NCBI GenBank assembly: GCA_033675545.1
Contig: JAWDGP010002684.1
Coordinates: 391,001-455,000 of the forward strand
From: Elysia crispata
Taxonomy: Eukaryota; Mollusca; Gastropoda; Plakobranchidae
Length of the DNA: 64,000 bases
Direction of reading: 5' to 3'
Part shown: in pieces, positions 22,967 through 35,642 of the stretch
Numbering within the stretch: position 1 is the stretch's first letter
Layout of the letters: each line of letters opens with the position of its first letter
Translations under genes and position numbers: made by a program
The notes under the pieces: generated by a model
What the model saw: the letters and a program-made list of their open reading frames with translations, nothing else
What the model was told of the DNA's origin: nothing
The model's database searches: none

Positions 22967-23526
22967 TGGTATGCACTTTAACATAAATATATATATAAAC
23001 AGAGAGTATAATATTGGTATTATTACTTTAAAAAATCTTATCTTAAAGTTTAAAGACTATAATGAATTTAGATAAGATAAGTAAGATAAGATAAATATTA
23101 TTTTTATCGCTTTAGTGAAATTCTTTTCGACACGTGTCAGTAGATTTAATAAAATTGCATGCACAAAATCACATTCAATTGTAGACTCGTGTGTCACTTC
23201 TTAATGGAACAAACTAAGAGCCACCACTTAGTCTACGGAAAAAACTCTTATGGCTGCGCTTGGAGTTTGAAGTATAAATAGAGCCAAATACTATGTGGGA
23301 TAAATGAGTTTAAATGTCTTTTACCTATAGTTGGGATGGACAATAAACATTTACTTCTAAATGATTTAGTAATGAAAGAATTGAAAGGCCTGTGTCCTCA
23401 ATTATTTTATTATTTTTTTTCCGCAGTGACGACTTTCGAAAAAAAACGTGGAATGAATCAATATGTCTTATAAATTTACTGCCTCTATTTATTGTTCTTC
23501 CAAAGGCTTTTTTTTTTTATCTTTCA

Positions 23527-23858
<332 letters not shown>

Positions 23859-23917
23859 GATCTAGGTATAATTGTTTAGATCTGAACAGGCATGACTGAA
23901 AACCTAGGTTAGATCTA

Positions 23918-24499
23918 TAAAGCCCCCTTCAGATGTACAGTTTTTTGTATCCGGTAAAGCCATCCGGTCAGTTGAAACTGACACTAACCGGATTAGCAAT
24001 CATATGACCGTTTACATGCATCAGTTGGATATCAGTTGACCTGATCATTCAAATCTTGGCCTAGATGATGACATCATTGGGTTGTCGTATCTAGTTCGCG
24101 CGAAATTCAAAACGTTCACAAAAATGGAGGATGATCAACATGATTTCGAATTTTTTATTTTTTAATTTATCGTTAAATTCTGTTCCCCGCGTAAATTTGA
24201 CTAATTGAAGGTCGCTGATCACGAAAATCGTATTAATTTTTAGATTGGACCAGTAATTCAAAATATTTTTATTCGTATTATTAGCTCCGCGCGCGGCAAG
24301 ATCAAAGTAAAGACCTCGAGGCGCCAGTGCCCCAGTTCACTGGATGTCCACCGGATGGGAAATATCTAGCTGCGCCAGATATCAAGCTATCCGGTACGAT
24401 TTTTGTCAAGCCGCTTCTTTGCATTACTATTTTTATTCTCATGGACTGACCGGATGGCTTTACCGGATACAAAAAACTGTGCGTCAGAAGGGGGCTTTA
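23918..24499. mobile_element. 582-bp non-autonomous DNA transposon with ~55-bp TIRs
   Basis: The left end (taaagcccccttcag, then acagttttttgtatccggta and aagccatccggtcagt) is inverted at the right end (actgaccggatggcttta, ccggatacaaaaaactgt, aagggggcttta at 24445-24499). Only about six bases differ in the TIR. The interior has no open frame beyond a short Met-Glu-Asp-Asp start. The family is not assigned; the ends do not show an obvious target-site duplication. Confidence 0.85.
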
Positions 24500-24616
24500 C
24501 ATTTTGACTCGTGCACCGTTCTATGATGATTAGACGTCCATTCAGCAGTCTAGAATTTCATTGAATCGAAATATTTAGACCTTGTATTTTAGATCCCTAG
24601 ATCTAGATTTAGTATA

Positions 24617-24737
<121 letters not shown>

Positions 24738-25454
24738 TCACTCTGTTTCCAAGACCCACTGGATTTTTCACCATAATTTAATATGTTTTTTGATAAGTTT
24801 GAAATAAAGTTTTCTAATTTAATTACGGTACATGTTTATAGCTTTAATTATCATTAATCAATTGAGAAGCACATATCGAGAGCCCACTTTTTAACTTAGA
24901 CAATAAAACTCAATTCAGTTCTTTTCAGTCTCCTTACTCATTTCTTTCTTTTGTATGACCTCTTCTCACCTTTTTCTTTTATTTTCTCCACGCAACATGT
25001 ACCTTCCCTCTTCTTCACTTTGCGTACACATTGCTGCTTACTTTCTAACCGTCTCCTGTTCACTCATGCATGAAACAACATAAAATGAACTCATAAAAAG
25101 TTCGAACTTTGATACATAAGGCACACACTTTGTTCATGGAGATTTCAAGCTTTATTTTTGCTTGGAAATGTAATGTGGGTCATCTGGTGTTCGGATGTTT
25201 TTGTTATGAGGAAAAAAAACTCGATGATATAAATATATTGTTTTTTTTTCAGCTTATACATCTCAGTAATCAGATACATTCTGAATATCACATTGAAAAC
25301 AAGTTAGAGGATTACTCTTCACAATCGCAAATCGGAATATCTACTTCGATTTCAAATGTGGCCATACCGCAATCTTTGAGTTGTTTATTATTAAAGGATG
25401 GATTTTTTTGTCTTTGTCGTTAACTTCATCATCTTCTCAGTCGTCAATCCTATC

Positions 25455-25937
25455 CTAACCTTGATCTCGACAATGGCTTCCTGCCTGTCCTTTTTTAATG
25501 GGATATTGACAAATATAAGGCAGTTGTGAGTTTGGTGTAATCTTGACAGCGGTCAGAAGTCCTGTATTTGAACATCCATAATCATGCCACTTCCTATTGT
25601 TAGGATCTAAAGCAAAGCAATCCTCCGCGCCACCTAAAATTCCGCCATTGGTCCAATCGAAGTTGCCCCAATCATTTACTTTAGACCCGTCCTCCCAAAC
25701 CATCGTCCCTTCAGTCTTTTTATCATGCATTCCTATCCACATTGGCTGAGGTTTATCAAACTTCTTTATCGTCTTTATTAAAAAAAAAGTCGTTTGTAGC
25801 TTTTATCTTAGGCATTGCGAGGTTTCCTCCATTCTTCCTGCAGTTCTTCTTTGGGATTTCGTAGTCGACCTTGTAATACGCCATAAAGAGGAAGCAGATG
25901 TCATTTCGAACCCTGAGGTATTTTTTTTCAACAACTC
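25455..25937 (-). pseudogene. C-type lectin domain (CTLD) fragment broken by a homopolymer frameshift
   Basis: Minus strand, from a possible acceptor (CTATTAG, exon from 25937). The first frame has NDICFLF, then PKKNCRKNGGNLAMPK, the usual CTLD helix, and runs into a stop near 25757. The second frame has PMWIGMHDKKTEG, W-EDGSKVN, DCFALDPNNRKWHDYGCSN and LPYICQY, the C-terminal half of the CTLD with its conserved cysteines, ending at 25455. The frames change at a run of nine A (25780-25788). The WND calcium motif is WHD and no EPN/QPD motif is seen, so sugar binding would be atypical. The signal peptide exon was not found. It is either a pseudogene or an assembly error in the A-run; otherwise it would be a secreted lectin. 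Confidence 0.7.
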
Positions 25938-25953
25938 CTAATAGGTACCACAA

Positions 25954-27318
25954 AGTGATTTTTCTACCCCAGCAAATTCGAATATACCCAATTGTACTGT
26001 AAAGATCTTGTTAAAATATGAAATTTCCAACAAATTTCATCAAAATCCGTTGGTAAATAAAAGTTTTACAGCTGTTTCAATTTTGCGCATAACGACACAA
26101 AACAAATTGCGTGCATCGGGTTGTTTTTAAGGACATATAAAAGTCATTTGTTAAATCTTATGAAACAAAAAAGGACATATTTACAAAGTCCAAGACAATG
26201 ACTATACACATACGAAATTTCACGGAGATAGAAAGTAAACAAAAGAATTTATTGGTCATGAAATATGGCCAAAAACACTTGTGGCTTATCAAAATTACAA
26301 GCAAATACTCTAGATGAGGCACTTTTGGACCATCGTAAAAAAACACATATTCTTCAGATTGTTTCAATACTTAGTTTGCTAATACACAATGTTGTATTTA
26401 GTTGACTCAATTTTTGTCAGCAACCTAGAAAGCCATTTTGAAAAGATAGAGAAAACCAAAATTGGCATAGCGCCAAATTTTGCGCCTTGGAAAAAAATTG
26501 GTAAAAAAGCGAATCATATTGTAGAAATTATATCATAAAAAACACAGTTTTCGTACTAGAGTAATGAAACTTTTGGAGTTTATGGTTTTTTACATGCTGA
26601 ACCTGATTATGCTATCTATTTGATAATTTGACCACTGTTTCTATTTCAAAACTGCATTGTAAGTCAATGATAGAAGTAAAAAATTAATAGTCACAGATGA
26701 ATTATGATTGAACATATATTTTCAAATGTATACATGATAAAGCATTATGATTTTGATAGTTGTAGAAAACTCCCATGATAAACTGAGGTTCAATACACGC
26801 TTACATTAAAGCTGAAACTGAATGACTGTAAAAGAAAGTATTGCATAAGAGACAAAATACATTACAGTTTTCAAAATATAAATTGAGAACCAATTCATGT
26901 AAAGGAATTAGCAAGCATGAAAATATCAATATTTTGTTAAATGAAAACAATTTGAGCCTGCAACTTTAAAAAAATTATAAGTATAAACAGAAATTTTCGT
27001 TTCTTTTAAATTGTGAAGGTTTCTGTTCCGTGTATATGTGTTTTTAAGCCGCACCTATGGTTTTTCCCACTCTGCTTACCTCTCGGTCTCACTACCTCTT
27101 TTGCCAGACATACTATGTACCTGTATCAGTGTCACTTTTTTGTTGACTACCTACCTGTACACTTCGCTAATGAAAGTATCTATACTGTTTGTACCTTGCA
27201 GCGTTTTCTGTTTGTTTTACTAAATAAACCTTGAACCCAACAACAACATCAAGTAACAGTTTCTGTCAAATTTATTTTCACCGTAACAGCATTGTATTTA
27301 ATAATCATCATCAGAACT
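25954..27318. other. No gene recognised
   Basis: AT-rich sequence without open frames longer than about 70 codons and no repeat element identified. It probably contains intron or upstream sequence of the lectin fragment. Confidence 0.4.
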
Positions 27319-27567
27319 TTAATTTTGAATGATTGTCTTTTGCCTAATGAACCCCCCTCTTTTAGAGGGGGGTTCATTGCATATCTTTCCAAGCAAAGTC
27401 TGGTAAAGATTTGCACCAGTACCTGTCAGTCTTAAGTCCTCTTGCCCCATCACTAATTTTCTATATCGAATCTGATCTTTAAGATTTTCTGCTTTTCCAT
27501 TTTTATATAACTGATCAAGCCCAGCTTTTGTGGTGCACAAACCACCTTGACACAAAACCGCATTCAT
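27319..27567 (-). pseudogene. Fragment resembling the N-terminal part of an invertebrate transposon-associated protein
   Basis: An 82-codon minus-strand frame contains CQGGLCTTKAGLDQLYKNGK, then ENLKDQIRYRKLVMGQ and LYQTLLGKI. The pattern 'leu-lys-xx-ile/leu-x-phe/tyr-arg-lys-xx-leu' followed by a gly-rich stretch recalls a large family of uncharacterised, transposon-like proteins in molluscs and cnidarians. That recollection is not a database match. The 3' end runs into a perfect hairpin. No flanking exon was found. Confidence 0.3.
27346..27378. other. Perfect 15-bp-stem hairpin, 3-nt loop
   Basis: aatgaacccccctct at 27346-27360 is exactly complementary to agaggggggttcatt at 27364-27378, with loop ttt. 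The stem has six consecutive C:G pairs. It could be the foldback end of a mobile element or an RNA hairpin. No T-run typical of a Pol III terminator follows at once. Confidence 0.9.
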
Positions 27568-27984
27568 AATTTTAACTTATTACAAAAGAACTCCAACTGC
27601 TTTTTTTTTTTACTTGGAACCATAGGGGCGCAATGGAGTTACAGGAGTGAGAAAATGATTCAAAGATGAAAATCAGTTGAATAAAAAGAGGAAAGCCTGG
27701 CTAACGAGAAAGTATTACTAAAAGTACAGAGGAGTCCATATACATTCAACACCTAAGGGAAACTTTTGCTTCAAGTCAACTTTGTTTGCCAGCACTATTT
27801 TGTATTTCTTTACAAATTAAATTGCAATATTTAAAGCCAACTTTTGCCTACAGTCAACTAACTTTTTTGGTCCTGAGGTATTTATCCAGACTCCAGTGTA
27901 AAGTCTATGGAAGTAAAGAAAGGGCCAGGAGTGGAGAGAACGACGAAAAAGATACTGATTTTGAGGATGAAGACGATCATTACA

Positions 27985-28083
27985 TATTGATTATGGTGAT
28001 GATAATGATGATGATGGTGATAATGATGATGATGGTGATGATGATGATGTGATGATGATAATGATGATGATTAGGATGATGAA

Positions 28084-28135
<52 letters not shown>
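27985..28135. repeat. (GAT)n trinucleotide array
   Basis: An imperfect GAT/ATG repeat with GGT and AAT interruptions on the left, purer to the right (28084-28134). Non-coding. Confidence 0.95.
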
Positions 28136-28137
<2 letters not shown>

Positions 28138-28330
28138 AAAACTGTCTTCACAAGCATGGGCATTATTAACACTGTATCGCCGATAATATTTTTTGTTTTA
28201 TCATGTTTCACTACTTCAAAGATAAAAATGAGCCTGACTTTAACAACAGAAGAAAGAAATTTGCCCATTTCACTCTGTGTATCTCTGAATCCATTGGAAG
28301 CTAGGAAGCGAGAAAGAGAAACAGAAAAGG

Positions 28331-28453
<123 letters not shown>

Positions 28454-28499
28454 AGCACAGCACTATGGCATCAGCTTCCCCTGAGTATAATTTGCCTCC

Positions 28500-30700
28500 T
28501 TAGATTAGAGGTAAAGGCAGTCTGAATCGAATAGCGAATAGTGTGGCTCTGTACTCCCCCCCTGGTAATCCTGCGTTCACACCAAAAAATCGGTCGTCCA
28601 GAATTTTCCTTGAGCACACACCAATATTGCACCAAAAATACACTGTACTTTATAATTATCGATGTGTGCTTACATAACATACCTACAGTCTTGATTATCA
28701 CACAAAGACTATAAATATGCCCTAGAAATGTAATAAAAGAATACGTTCGTCATTACGTCATAGGCAAAGCACACAATCATACAGGCATCTCAAATCAATG
28801 TTCTAGCTTGAATACATCTAGAATACATTGGTGATAATGACGAGGTATGATGACAAAGGCAATAAATCTGTTCAACAATTCCTTTCTTATTTTCAGCTCA
28901 ATGAAAATAGTTTCTGTCTAAACCTAAGGTTTGTTGAATACTTTTTCAATGTGGCAGGGCAAGGCACCTTGATCTGACTAAAAATAATTTAAGAAAGTTA
29001 TTTTGATTTCCATAGGTTTTGTTTTTTTTTTCAGATGTTCCATAATCAATCATTATGGTCTCCACCTTGAAATGACTTTATAAAACATAATGATTTGTCG
29101 AGTTCCTTGACTGGAAGAATTATTTTAAACTTTGTACTGAAGTGCTCTTCTCCCTTAAAAAAGAAGTTCTAAGAAAGTCTTTATCTTCGAGTGCGCGTTT
29201 CTTTATGCTACTCTTCTCTTCTATGTCTATTAGTACATCGTACTACACGTATTTTCCCCGTAGCCTCAGTTTCCACTGCGTTTAATTCACGATGAACCGG
29301 ATAGTTCTGCCTAAAGCACCTCTGTCCGTTCACTGTTGGAGGGAAGTCAAATAGCAGCGTCCAGTTTTCTTCTCACCTCCAGATCTGTGGGTAAGGACAG
29401 TTTTAGACTTTCCGCCAAATAAACCATTGATTTCTAACTAACCCCTTTCAGTTATTGCATGCAGGGTATCTGCGGTATCTGCGGAGAAGTTCGGTTGCCG
29501 CACTTATAATTGAGGCCCTGACGTGCGCACCTGGGGGCACGTGCCGTCAGACCCGGGAAGATGAATTGTGGGACAGGAATGCTGTGGCTCGTCTAGTGGT
29601 TGTGCAGCCTCCTCAGGGGGAGGGGGGGTGTGTTCTGTGAAGAAGAATTAGCCCGCGTCTGTGTTCCCTCCTTTCTATTAAAACCAGCCAAAATTGTTTT
29701 AGGGTTTAATAATTATCAAGTTGACAACTTTCTACGTCGTCTCCTATTTTTTTTTTTTTTGTTTGTAAAGAAATCTAACCCTGTATTTATCACAGCTAGT
29801 TTAGGTAATGCCACGTTCTCTCAATCCGAGCGAGAATTCTGCTCGTCTCTCAGACACCTCCAGTACTGTAAAACTTCTCTACTGTCACCTCTTTTAGACC
29901 GTCGCGCACAATTGTCTCTTTCTTTGCGGCAATTGGGGCTGACTGACCACTAGACATTAATTGCCAACATCAGAGAAGAGGAGACAAAACAGAAGGAAAC
30001 GAAGTGTAAGGCCAGAGGCAGACAGTGATAAGCTATACAGATTCAATAAGCGAGAGCACTCTAGTGATGTGCTCAAAATAAATAAAACATGACTATAACG
30101 GGAATTTTAGTTCCAGGAGAAAAAGTCTGTTGTAAGCAAGTTCCCGCTTCAGGAATGCAAAGAGATATATCCCCACCCCCCTCAAGAAAAAAAAAAAGAA
30201 AAAGTTAATGTACGAACTACTACTTGTAAGTGTAAACACAGCCTGACAAAGAGAAAACGACTAATAGGCACCCGCAAAATCTTTTTATAACTATCACGTG
30301 GTTTTAAGAAATCATGGAGGCTGTTCTATTATTGTCCATCACGTGGTTCAAAATATACAAACAATGTGTCTATAGCAGTACCATCTGTCTAGAAGGCCTG
30401 TTCACAAGGTTACGTAACATTATTCAGATGGGCCATCATCTGGCTAGCTATCAGCCACCTGCGCGAGGTTTGAACAGTTGATTATAGCATGCTTAGCAGT
30501 ACACACTGTGTTTTCACTGGACTCTCCTGCCATTTTGTTTTTGGATTACATTCATTCTTTCTTGGATTATATTTCTTATCTTATTCTCTGCTATTCGCCC
30601 TTGGATTGCACCTTGTTCTAACAGATGCTTTCAATGTGGAATATTCCAAGAATGCTTTCTTGTGATTTGGTGTAGATTTTCCTCTAAATGTGTGCACACT
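28500..30700. other. No gene recognised; one GC-richer patch
   Basis: Mostly AT-rich. The patch at about 29455-29640 is GC-rich and includes the palindrome ggcacgtgcc at 29536-29545 inside a ctgacg...cgtcag inverted pair. Short frames there do not match a family I know. Confidence 0.4.
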
Positions 30701-30712
30701 GATAGAGTATGA

Positions 30713-30713
<1 letters not shown>

Positions 30714-30765
<52 letters not shown>
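30714..30765. repeat. (TA)n dinucleotide array
   Basis: Pure TA repeat, about 50 bp, upstream of the THAP-like pseudogene. Confidence 0.97.
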
Positions 30766-30767
<2 letters not shown>

Positions 30768-30926
30768 CGAGAAGGTGTGCTGAAGTGGGAGCCAAAGTTT
30801 TTTAAAAGCCTTTTAACTAAAATCTCTGATACTCAAAGTGCCCTCAATACTTTAACCTTAAGTTTCATATTTCATTATATGGTGTATCGGTGTCATTATC
30901 AATTTCCTTAACTGTTTATTGTTTAG

Positions 30927-31608
30927 GGGAAGAAAGTGCACTGTTACAAACTGTAAGAGCGGCTATGCCAGTCAGAAGGGGAAAGAAAGTGAAACGGTTA
31001 TTTTATAATTATGGTTTTCCGAAGGACCCAACTGAATGTCATAAATGGGTTTCGAGTCTCCCAAACAAAGTTGAGAAAGTGACTGAACATATTGGAGTAT
31101 GTAGTCGACACTGGCTCTCTGATACTCCTCACATTCGAAGAGGAAGATAATATTTATAATCTCTATGCATCCTCCTATTAACTTTGGTGAGATACCTTCA
31201 CCATCCATATCACATGCTCATCCAAAAACTCCTCGCCCTACCAAAAAAAAAGCTGTCAGTGAAAACAAAGTCAGAGAAATTGACGAACTGGATACATTGA
31301 TAGTAAAAAATAACTTTAACTGTGACACTGTTAAGGAAGCCCTTCAAGAAAGTTTGCTCCTCTATGGACTCAGTGCTTGTAATGCAGATAGAACAGAACA
31401 AGCACTTGCCAGCTTCAGTCGCGGTGGTTGTATGCATGAATATGTTATATACTTCCATATTAGACTTAGAGATGCAGATGCAGGAGTGACTGTAATTCAA
31501 TTTGAAGACTACAACGGTTTTAAATTGGTAACACACCAAATTTCCCCTGTAAAACTGTGAATCAATGGGATCAGCTAGAAGTTGTCCTTCATTTTTACAC
31601 TGGAACAG
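30927..31608 (+). pseudogene. THAP-type zinc-finger gene fragment with several frameshifts
   Basis: After a possible acceptor (TTGTTTAG at 30926), one frame gives CTVTNCKSGYASQKGK, whose C-x4-C begins a THAP domain. After a shift at the T-run near 31001 the next frame gives NYGFPKDPTECHKWVSSLP and IGVCSRHW, with the C-x2-H (31100-31111), the Trp and the FP-D motif of THAP. A second shift near 31145 leads to a 131-codon frame with MHPPINFGEIPSP, a Lys/Pro-rich stretch and a helix-rich segment. A third shift precedes NQWDQLEVVLHFYTGTG and a donor GTTAGT at 31609. THAP domains bind DNA and come from P-element-like transposases. This copy cannot make the full domain unless the shifts are assembly errors. 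Confidence 0.65.
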
Positions 31609-31746
31609 GTTAGTATTGCCCATTATTCTGACCACCACCCCCCCTCCCAAATACACATAGACTTCTGTCTGTATCTCTTTCACTCTAAATATCACCATAT
31701 CTTTTTTTGTCTTTCACATTCTGTCATTCCTTGTTTTGCTCTTGAC

Positions 31747-31889
31747 ATGTCACTCCAGTGCCTTTATTTAATGTAGCCTACTGTAACACTGTGTTATCAA
31801 GTCTCGAAAAGGTGTACATATGGATCTGAGTTTCAAAGTGTAAATATTTGAATGTAATAGAAATTATGATGAGAAGGGAGAGTGTGTGC

Positions 31890-31943
<54 letters not shown>

Positions 31944-32092
31944 CCCGGAAGGGTTAAGAGTCGGATTGAGCTAGAGAGATGAAAGAAAGAGAGAAGGCCA
32001 GATATAAAGCGCACATGGCTAGCACCTATTACCATATCTAGCACCCCCTTTTCCACACAAATAGACCTCTGGCTGTCTGTATCTCTTTCACC

Positions 32093-32178
<86 letters not shown>

Positions 32179-32269
32179 CATTATTTTATCTCTTGCTCTA
32201 AGATTCTACGTACCTACTATGTTTGTTTTTGTTCCTTGGTCGAATTTTACAAAATTATAATCTCTCTCC

Positions 32270-32322
<53 letters not shown>

Positions 32323-32554
32323 TTTCCCTCTCTCTTCATTTGCTTCTTCTGACTTGATACAATTAAAAACTCTCCTCATTATCTGATGTACGTGTTCTTA
32401 GTGTGTCACTCCAGTGCCGGTATTTGATGTACCGTACCACTGTATTATCAAATCTCGAAAAGGTGTACATGTGCATTTGAGTTTCTAAGTATTTGAATGT
32501 ATAGCCTACATGTACTTAGAAGTTATGATGAAGAGGGAGGGAGGGAGAGAGAGA

Positions 32555-32589
<35 letters not shown>

Positions 32590-32681
32590 GAGGGTTAAGA
32601 GTCGGATTAAGCTAAAGATGAGAGAGAGAGAGAGAAAGAGACGGGAGTTATGAGCGGGATTAAGCTAAAGATAAGAGAGAG

Positions 32682-32754
<73 letters not shown>

Positions 32755-32760
32755 ACATTG
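31747..32760. repeat. Duplicated ~650-bp segment carrying GA and CT arrays
   Basis: The segment starting tgtcactccagtgcc at about 31749 recurs at 32404. Both copies continue through an aatgta phrase, a tcgaaaaggtgtaca phrase, a gaatgta phrase and a ttatgatga phrase into (GA)n arrays (31891-31942; 32545-32588 and 32689-32752), each followed by a gggttaagagtcggatt phrase. CT arrays at 32095-32175 and 32276-32318 lie between. The shorter phrase gttaagctaaagat also recurs at about 32606 and 32657. Confidence 0.75.
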
Positions 32761-32860
32761 CTAGCACCCCGCAGACCGGCCCATCTGAATAATATTACAT
32801 AACCTATGAACAGGCCTCCTAGATAATTGGTACTGGTTTGAACGGACACAGATAAAATTG

Positions 32861-32868
32861 TGACGTCA
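32861..32868. promoter_or_regulatory. CRE palindrome upstream of the ZSWIM-like gene
   Basis: TGACGTCA, the full cAMP-response element, lies 41 bp before the ATG at 32910, with an ETS-like cacttcc at about 32895. The CRE is flanked by gtg and cac, extending the palindrome. Position and sequence suit a promoter of the following reading frame. Confidence 0.4.
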
Positions 32869-32909
32869 CAAAATTCGTGTTTGACTCAGATTTCACTTCC
32901 TTTCCACCA

Positions 32910-33739
32910 ATGTTCAAAATGGAGAAAGGACGTGTGTTCAAAACGTATGAAGAGTTTGAGGCAGCCCTTAAATCATTTTCAGTGGCACTCACAGTCTATT
33001 TGTGAAAAGATCGAGTAAGTCAGTGAAATAACTAATACTGAAGTACCTAAAATATAAAATCATTCTCTTTGTGTGCAATCACTCCCCATCCAAACACACC
33101 AGCTCCTCGACGGGTCAGCACCCATGCCAAAGGTAAGTCCCATCAATTGTGCTAATGAGATCTAGAGTTAAATATAGATAGGTCTTATATCCAGATCTAG
33201 ACGATCTGATTTTAGATTTTAGTGGTTGGTTAAAGATAAGGGGTGAGTTATCCTAAGCCTAGATTTTTAAATCCTTCCCTGCCTCTTGGAGTAGATCTAG
33301 ATCTAGATTCTAGATCTATAACAGAATGGAAAATTTGGCATGAGGGCACCAAAAGCCTTATTGAAAGGCATTGTCAGAGTACTGATCTGAAACATTTTGC
33401 AGTTCATAGGACAAATATTTTAATTTACTCTAGATCTAGATTTGCCAATCAATCATTTATTTTGAGGTTTCAGATTTTATAAGCCAAAGTTATTTTTCTT
33501 TATATGTTGGCCACTGCCTACCATGTGGCTTGATGCTATACACTAAATGAACTTTGTAGCATTCAACTCTATCTATAGATACATAACTACATACTCTTCA
33601 TCACTTTCACAGGTCCCTCAAACTAGATTGTCAAGCCAAGATTTGGTTGAAGATCCAGAGGCCGAAAGACCAGTCTCCGCCCTTCCTGGCCATCACAGTG
33701 CAGTATTTGAACCATCAAGGGCATGGCCTCATCCAAGAA
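32910..33739 (+). pseudogene. ZSWIM-like / MULE-related gene, two exons, degenerate
   Basis: The ATG at 32910 (or 32919) opens MEKGRVFKTYEEFEAALKSF, a helix seen at the start of ZSWIM1/3-like proteins and related transposon-derived genes. A frameshift near 32985 leads to LFVKRSSKSVK, a TAA at 33029, then YKIILFVCNHSPSKH and a consensus donor GTAAGT at 33133. The next exon (33613-33739, acceptor TTTCACAG) joins in phase and reads SLKLDCQAKIWLKIQ, ITVQYLNHQGHGLIQE, then a GTAATT donor. The pattern Cys...His, a Cys-x-Ala-Lys-Ile strand and a final His-x-His-like pair fits the zinc-binding N-terminal domain of that family. No later exon was found. The two lesions suggest a dead gene. The family call is from memory. 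Confidence 0.45.
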
Positions 33740-34074
33740 GTAATTACACTTTCCTTTGTTTTTTTCTATTCTGCCTTTTATGGAAATAAATACATATTTT
33801 CATATACATGCGGACTGTGGAGAAAAGACAGGAAAGCCTGCATTGCTTGTTCGCTTGTTCGCTTGTACTGTTACAATGCAGGCAGGGCAAAATGCTAAGG
33901 ATTTTTTTCTATTACAAGTTTTGGTGCTTTCTTTCCCGTTTTTACAGGTTGGGAAGCAGTGTCAATTTTGCAGAAATAATTTGAATATAGAAAAAAAAAA
34001 GGTGTTATTTAGCTCTGTCGTTATAGCAATGTTTTTCGCTATTCGAGGTGTTAAACACGGGTTCCACTGTACAG

Positions 34075-34240
34075 GAAAGAGAATTGTCCGTAAATTTAGG
34101 GAATTCTGTATACATTATACATTCATGTGATCCCCCACAAATTCTGTCCTTGGACAGACAAACTTTTGTTGAAGGTTGGACGTGCAAAAGAAATGGTAAA
34201 AATATAATTCTACGCTGAGTACGATATTTTTTCCATTATT
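34075..34240 (+). repeat. Dispersed repeat family 2, copy B
   Basis: Counterpart of 13570-13770 in the same orientation, with the shared phrases gagaattgtcc, gaattctgta, catgtgatcc, ctgtccttgg and aaatataattcta. Non-coding. Confidence 0.5.
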
Positions 34241-34493
34241 ATTAATATAAATTTGTAAACATTTCAATTCCAATATTGAGATTTGTATTGTACTTCAAAC
34301 TATCCATGATATTGGTGTTTATTTTATCATTCATGTGTATAAAAAAAATTTCTTCTCTCTATCTTTACACCCACAGCTCACCGTTATTTCCAACGAAAGA
34401 TCATTCTTATTTCTTCATATGATAATAGTGAGTACAGCTAGGTGTTTCGTTTTTTTTGTCAGGATACCATATCTACTCTGTGTGTGTGTGTGT

Positions 34494-34532
<39 letters not shown>

Positions 34533-34664
34533 CTCTCTTCTAATATACAAATTTATAACTTGTCATTACACCGAGAAAAACTTGCTTCATTAAAACCAGT
34601 TTCAGCATTGGAAAAGAAAATCTTCAGTTTATAAAGCCACTTTAAAACTATTACAAAAGTATAT

Positions 34665-34740
<76 letters not shown>

Positions 34741-35059
34741 ATGTATATCCCCTTCTTTTCTTCCCTATCCCTTCTCTGTGTAACTCGTTCCTTTCTATTC
34801 ATATTTATATGTTCCTCTCAACATCTTCAGTGATAATCTGACAGAAATCTTCAACCTCTTCTTCATTTTGAGAAGATCAGCAGCCACAGACTAAGCAACT
34901 TGAGACAATGTGCTTTTGAGAGAGAATCCTTACCATCTACTGAGTTTTGAAGAGTGACGCAATACCTAGTTTTGCCCTTGATGTGTAAGTTGATCTTCTT
35001 TTCTCAAGAATTTTAAACTACTTTAAATTCATGTGATCACTGCTTTTGATGTCATAGAA

Positions 35060-35582
35060 AAAGTGCTGAGACCTTCTGTTGGTTCAATTCAAGCAGCCTT
35101 GTGACATCATGGCATTATTATTTTTGTGTGTGTGTGTGTTTTTTTCTTCGTTTTCTTCAGTAGGACAGACAGGTTTTTCAATCTTTCATGTCATCTCTTT
35201 TCTTATCCTCTCAGCTTAAAACAAACTTCATCTTTCACAAAAATCATTTTTCTTTTGGATTTTCTCAAAAAATTAAGAGAGGGAAAAAATCATTTCTTCT
35301 TGCTTTAAGTCTTTAAAGGTCAAGACAAATTTTGGGCTACGTTTGTAGATCAATCAAAGGTAGTCAGCTAACACCCCATGTACAAGTGAGACTAACATGT
35401 TTACCTTCTTAAATTCATGTCTTTCTTTTCAACCAAATTTCATGTCTGCAAAGTGTTGTCTGTGAGTACAGTATTATCTTTATTTACTTACATGTATCTT
35501 TATGTAAGTCGCCATGTAGTGATGTATTTTCTGGTTTTTTTACTTCAAATTTCAAAGAGCATTAGAACGAGAGAGAGAGAGA

Positions 35583-35642
<60 letters not shown>

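Noticed and set aside
25109..25423. 104-codon plus-strand frame
   Set aside because: Has a possible acceptor in the middle but no recognisable motif, and it lies just downstream of the minus-strand lectin fragment.
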